From the NCBI GenBank assembly GCA_030065615.1, contig JASJDR010000001.1:1-64000 (forward strand): a DNA stretch of 64,000 nucleotides, written 5' to 3'. Of this stretch, positions 61,861 through 64,000 are shown piece by piece. How positions within the stretch are numbered: the stretch's first letter is position 1; each line of letters begins with the position of its first letter. This DNA is from Xenococcus sp. MO_188.B8 (GTDB taxonomy: Bacteria; Cyanobacteriota; Cyanobacteriia; Cyanobacteriales; Xenococcaceae). The notes under the pieces are model-generated. The model searched no databases, was not told where the DNA came from, and saw only the letters and a list, made by a program, of their open reading frames with translations. The translations under genes were made by a program, and so were the position numbers.

Positions 61861-64000
61861 TTAATTAGCCTGTCCAATTAGAGTAAATGCTGCCCAATCT
61901 GTTGGATGAGAATATGATTTCATGGTGGATAACATTGCTTGACGTAAGGCTTGAGCTTTATTATCTAGTTTGATTCTTGCTTGATGAAATTCTGTCATTA
62001 AGCTAGCTGTAGAAATATCTCTTACTTCCCAAAGAGGTAAGACTAAATTTGATGCACCAGAAAGAAATAAAGAACGAGATAAACCTAATACGCCATCTCT
62101 AGTTAATAACCCTCTTCCTGTATCGCAAGCACTGATAACCACTAAGTCTGCATTAATGCTTAAATCTAAAATTTCCGATGATGTTAATAATCCATCGTCG
62201 CTATTAGATTCTGCGAAAGAGATTGCACCAGGTATCCCAGTATTAAAAAAGTCGTCAAGTAAACCATGAGTCGCAAAGTGAATGATATCTGCCGAGTTGA
62301 TTTTTTGTTTAATTAGAGTTTCTGTGGCAGCCGAGCCAATTATAGCTTCTGTATTTACAATTTGAGCAATATTAATTGCTTCATCTTTTGCTGACGGTAG
62401 ATCAGTAAGATTTAATGGGATAGTACCTTTCCCTGGAACAGCAATATTAGTAGGGCTAGTGGGATTACCAATCACTAAAGCATTACTACTATTAGCAGAA
62501 TTATTATTTTCAGTTATAAGTTGTAAGACTTGTATTGTAGGTGCGGTTAAAATAGAATGCTTTTCTATGAGGTAAGTTCCACTGTTATCTTGTAAGGCTG
62601 GGAAAGAAATTTGGAATAATTCTTGTTGGGGAATAAAAATTATTGGTGACTCAACATTTGTCGGCAGTAAATCTGCTATGGGTGTGATTAAAACTTCATG
62701 CAAAGATTGATGAATAGTATCAAAGGGAAGTTTTAATTTATCTTTTTCTTTTGATAAAATCTGAATGACTTCGTTGCTCGTAACTGTTGTTTTCTTGTTG
62801 TTGTTCAAATAGTTTTGAATTATATTTTTTGCTTGCCATTGATTTGCCCAATTTCCCGCTTGTTTGATTAAATCAGCTTGTTGAGGTGTTAATTCCACTG
62901 TCCTAAAAGTAACTTCTCCAGTGGGTTTAATGACCCAAATATGAATTTTTATATATTTTCCATATAATTTACCCTGGGCTACAAAGTTTTCGTCGGCAAT
63001 AAAACTATATTCCACTAAAGTGGCATTTTGCTGTTGGGCAACTTGTTTAATTTGTTCGATAGTTGGAGGTGAAATTCTTTGTTCCAAAGCTTGAGTGGAT
63101 GAACTATTAGAAGATATTCGTGTTGCTAATAATCGGACAAAAGCTCTGGCTCTTTCAGCTTCTGAAATTTCTAAAGCAGATTCATATTTATTTTGGGCTA
63201 CCAATACTCTTCTCAATAGCGGATAACTCTGTAACTGAGTATCAAATAAAGAAACTCGATCTAAGTCACTTAATCCTTGACGCATTTCGTCTCTTAGAGA
63301 AATTGCTTGTCTAAAACTAGTTTCGGCTTCGGTCAGTTGGTTTAACTGCCACTGAGCAAAACCAAGGTTATGCCAACTTTCCGCTTCTAATAAGCGATCG
63401 CCTGATTGTTGGGCAATAGCTAAGCTTTGTTCAAGATAAGTTTTAGCTTGTGGGAAGTCATCTAAACTAAGATAAAGCGATCCCATACCACTAAGGATGA
63501 TTCCCTTAAGAGCAGAAAAATTATTTTGTTCGACAAGTTCTAAACTCTTTTGATAATAGTCTAATGACTGAGAATAGTTCATCTGAGCATGGGCAGCGCT
63601 ACCTAAGTTATTGAGAGTTTGGGCTTTGAGCTTTTGACTCAGATTAGGATTGTCTAAATTTTGAATAGTTTCGAGACTTTGTTGGTATTGTTGAATAGCT
63701 TGTGGATAGTCTCCTTGGTTGGCATAGATCGCACCGATGCTATTGTAGGAATATACTAAGCCTGGGATATCGTTAAAACTACGAGCGATTTCTAAACTCT
63801 GCTGATGGAAATCAAGAGCTTTTTCATAGTTACCAAGAGCTATTTGTACATTCCCCAAACCTCTTAAGACTAGTCCTTCTGCTGCCATATTTCCTAACTC
63901 TTGCCACAGAACTAAAGATGCTTGGTAAGATTCCAATGCTTGAGGATAGTTACTCAACCTTAAATAATTATTGCCTAAGTTTCCTAAAATACTTGCTTTA
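61861..64000 (-). CDS. TPR-CHAT domain protein, 5' end beyond the window
   Basis: The frame is open from the stop at 61861 to the window edge at 64000 (last codons read GNLGNNYLRLSNYPQALESY), so the N-terminus is missing. The N-terminal part visible here is a run of TPR units (YEKALDFHQQSLEIARSFND, YPQAIQQYQQSLETIQNLDN). The C-terminal CHAT domain is a caspase-like peptidase with the catalytic His in ADIIHFATHGLLDD and the Cys in LVVISACDTGRGLLTRDGV, followed by VLPLWEVRDISTASLM. CHAT proteases such as the CRISPR-linked Craspase act in conflict or signalling; this one has no visible partner in the window. Confidence 0.93.
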   Translation of the reverse strand, partial: KASILGNLGNNYLRLSNYPQALESYQASLVLWQELGNMAAEGLVLRGLGNVQIALGNYEKALDFHQQSLEIARSFNDIPGLVYSYNSIGAIYANQGDYPQAIQQYQQSLETIQNLDNPNLSQKLKAQTLNNLGSAAHAQMNYSQSLDYYQKSLELVEQNNFSALKGIILSGMGSLYLSLDDFPQAKTYLEQSLAIAQQSGDRLLEAESWHNLGFAQWQLNQLTEAETSFRQAISLRDEMRQGLSDLDRVSLFDTQLQSYPLLRRVLVAQNKYESALEISEAERARAFVRLLATRISSNSSSTQALEQRISPPTIEQIKQVAQQQNATLVEYSFIADENFVAQGKLYGKYIKIHIWVIKPTGEVTFRTVELTPQQADLIKQAGNWANQWQAKNIIQNYLNNNKKTTVTSNEVIQILSKEKDKLKLPFDTIHQSLHEVLITPIADLLPTNVESPIIFIPQQELFQISFPALQDNSGTYLIEKHSILTAPTIQVLQLITENNNSANSSNALVIGNPTSPTNIAVPGKGTIPLNLTDLPSAKDEAINIAQIVNTEAIIGSAATETLIKQKINSADIIHFATHGLLDDFFNTGIPGAISFAESNSDDGLLTSSEILDLSINADLVVISACDTGRGLLTRDGVLGLSRSLFLSGASNLVLPLWEVRDISTASLMTEFHQARIKLDNKAQALRQAMLSTMKSYSHPTDWAAFTLIGQAN

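Noticed and set aside
1-64000. CRISPR array
   Set aside because: No series of regularly spaced 25-40 bp direct repeats was seen; the tandem repeats present are heptamers, 33-bp coding repeats and two simple duplications.

Overview
The window looks like the chromosome of a cyanobacterium. It carries an ndhC-ndhK-ndhJ cluster, a fused thiO-thiG gene, families largely confined to cyanobacteria (DUF6761, COP23, DUF29), many copies of the HIP1 octamer GCGATCGC, and AT-rich DNA (my estimate is around 38-40% GC, not computed). No rRNA, tRNA or CRISPR array was seen. I cannot fix the genus; a coccoid or colonial genome rich in accessory genes and decaying insertion sequences would fit.

Layout. 0.5-5.7 kb: two membrane proteins of unknown role, a GT4 glycosyltransferase and a polytopic membrane protein, probably surface-polysaccharide related. 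5.9-8.0 kb: a structured RNA candidate resembling IscB-associated (HEARO) omega RNA, a scrap of a formylglycine-generating-enzyme (FGE) gene, and a broken TIR/coiled-coil/FGE gene. 8.3-35.8 kb: mostly housekeeping genes: thiOG, fabH-plsX, a dacB-type carboxypeptidase, an SLH protein, a universal stress protein, glyoxalase II, lnt, an OmpR-type regulator, ndhCKJ, a PmbA/TldD homologue, an SDR, cysE, GH3, FAD oxidases and trmD. Inside this block, at 28.4-29.7 kb, lies a candidate graspetide RiPP locus (repetitive precursor plus ATP-grasp ligase). 36-49.7 kb: a response regulator-PAS-GGDEF-EAL protein followed by a ureG remnant, two small conserved ORFs, a Mut7-C protein, an O-antigen ligase-like protein, rodA, transposase remnants, a renalase-like oxidoreductase and a UvrD/PcrA helicase.

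50-57 kb is the most mosaic part. It holds a very AT-rich open frame joining a TM0106/RecB-like plus RNase H-like nuclease to an IS66-type DDE transposase, interrupted by one stop codon. A GC-richer, apparently imported class II dihydroorotase follows, then a Ser/Thr-rich unknown protein broken at a G7 tract and three toxin-antitoxin loci, of which two are degraded. 57-64 kb: DUF29, an m5C DNA methyltransferase, a Ser/Thr kinase with a membrane anchor, a COP23 protein and a CHAT-TPR protein cut by the window end.

A recurring theme is recent gene decay. Single stop codons, one-base indels and short tandem duplications (26 bp, 16 bp) interrupt otherwise well-preserved accessory genes, while core genes are intact. 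All assignments come from reading motifs; no database search was run.
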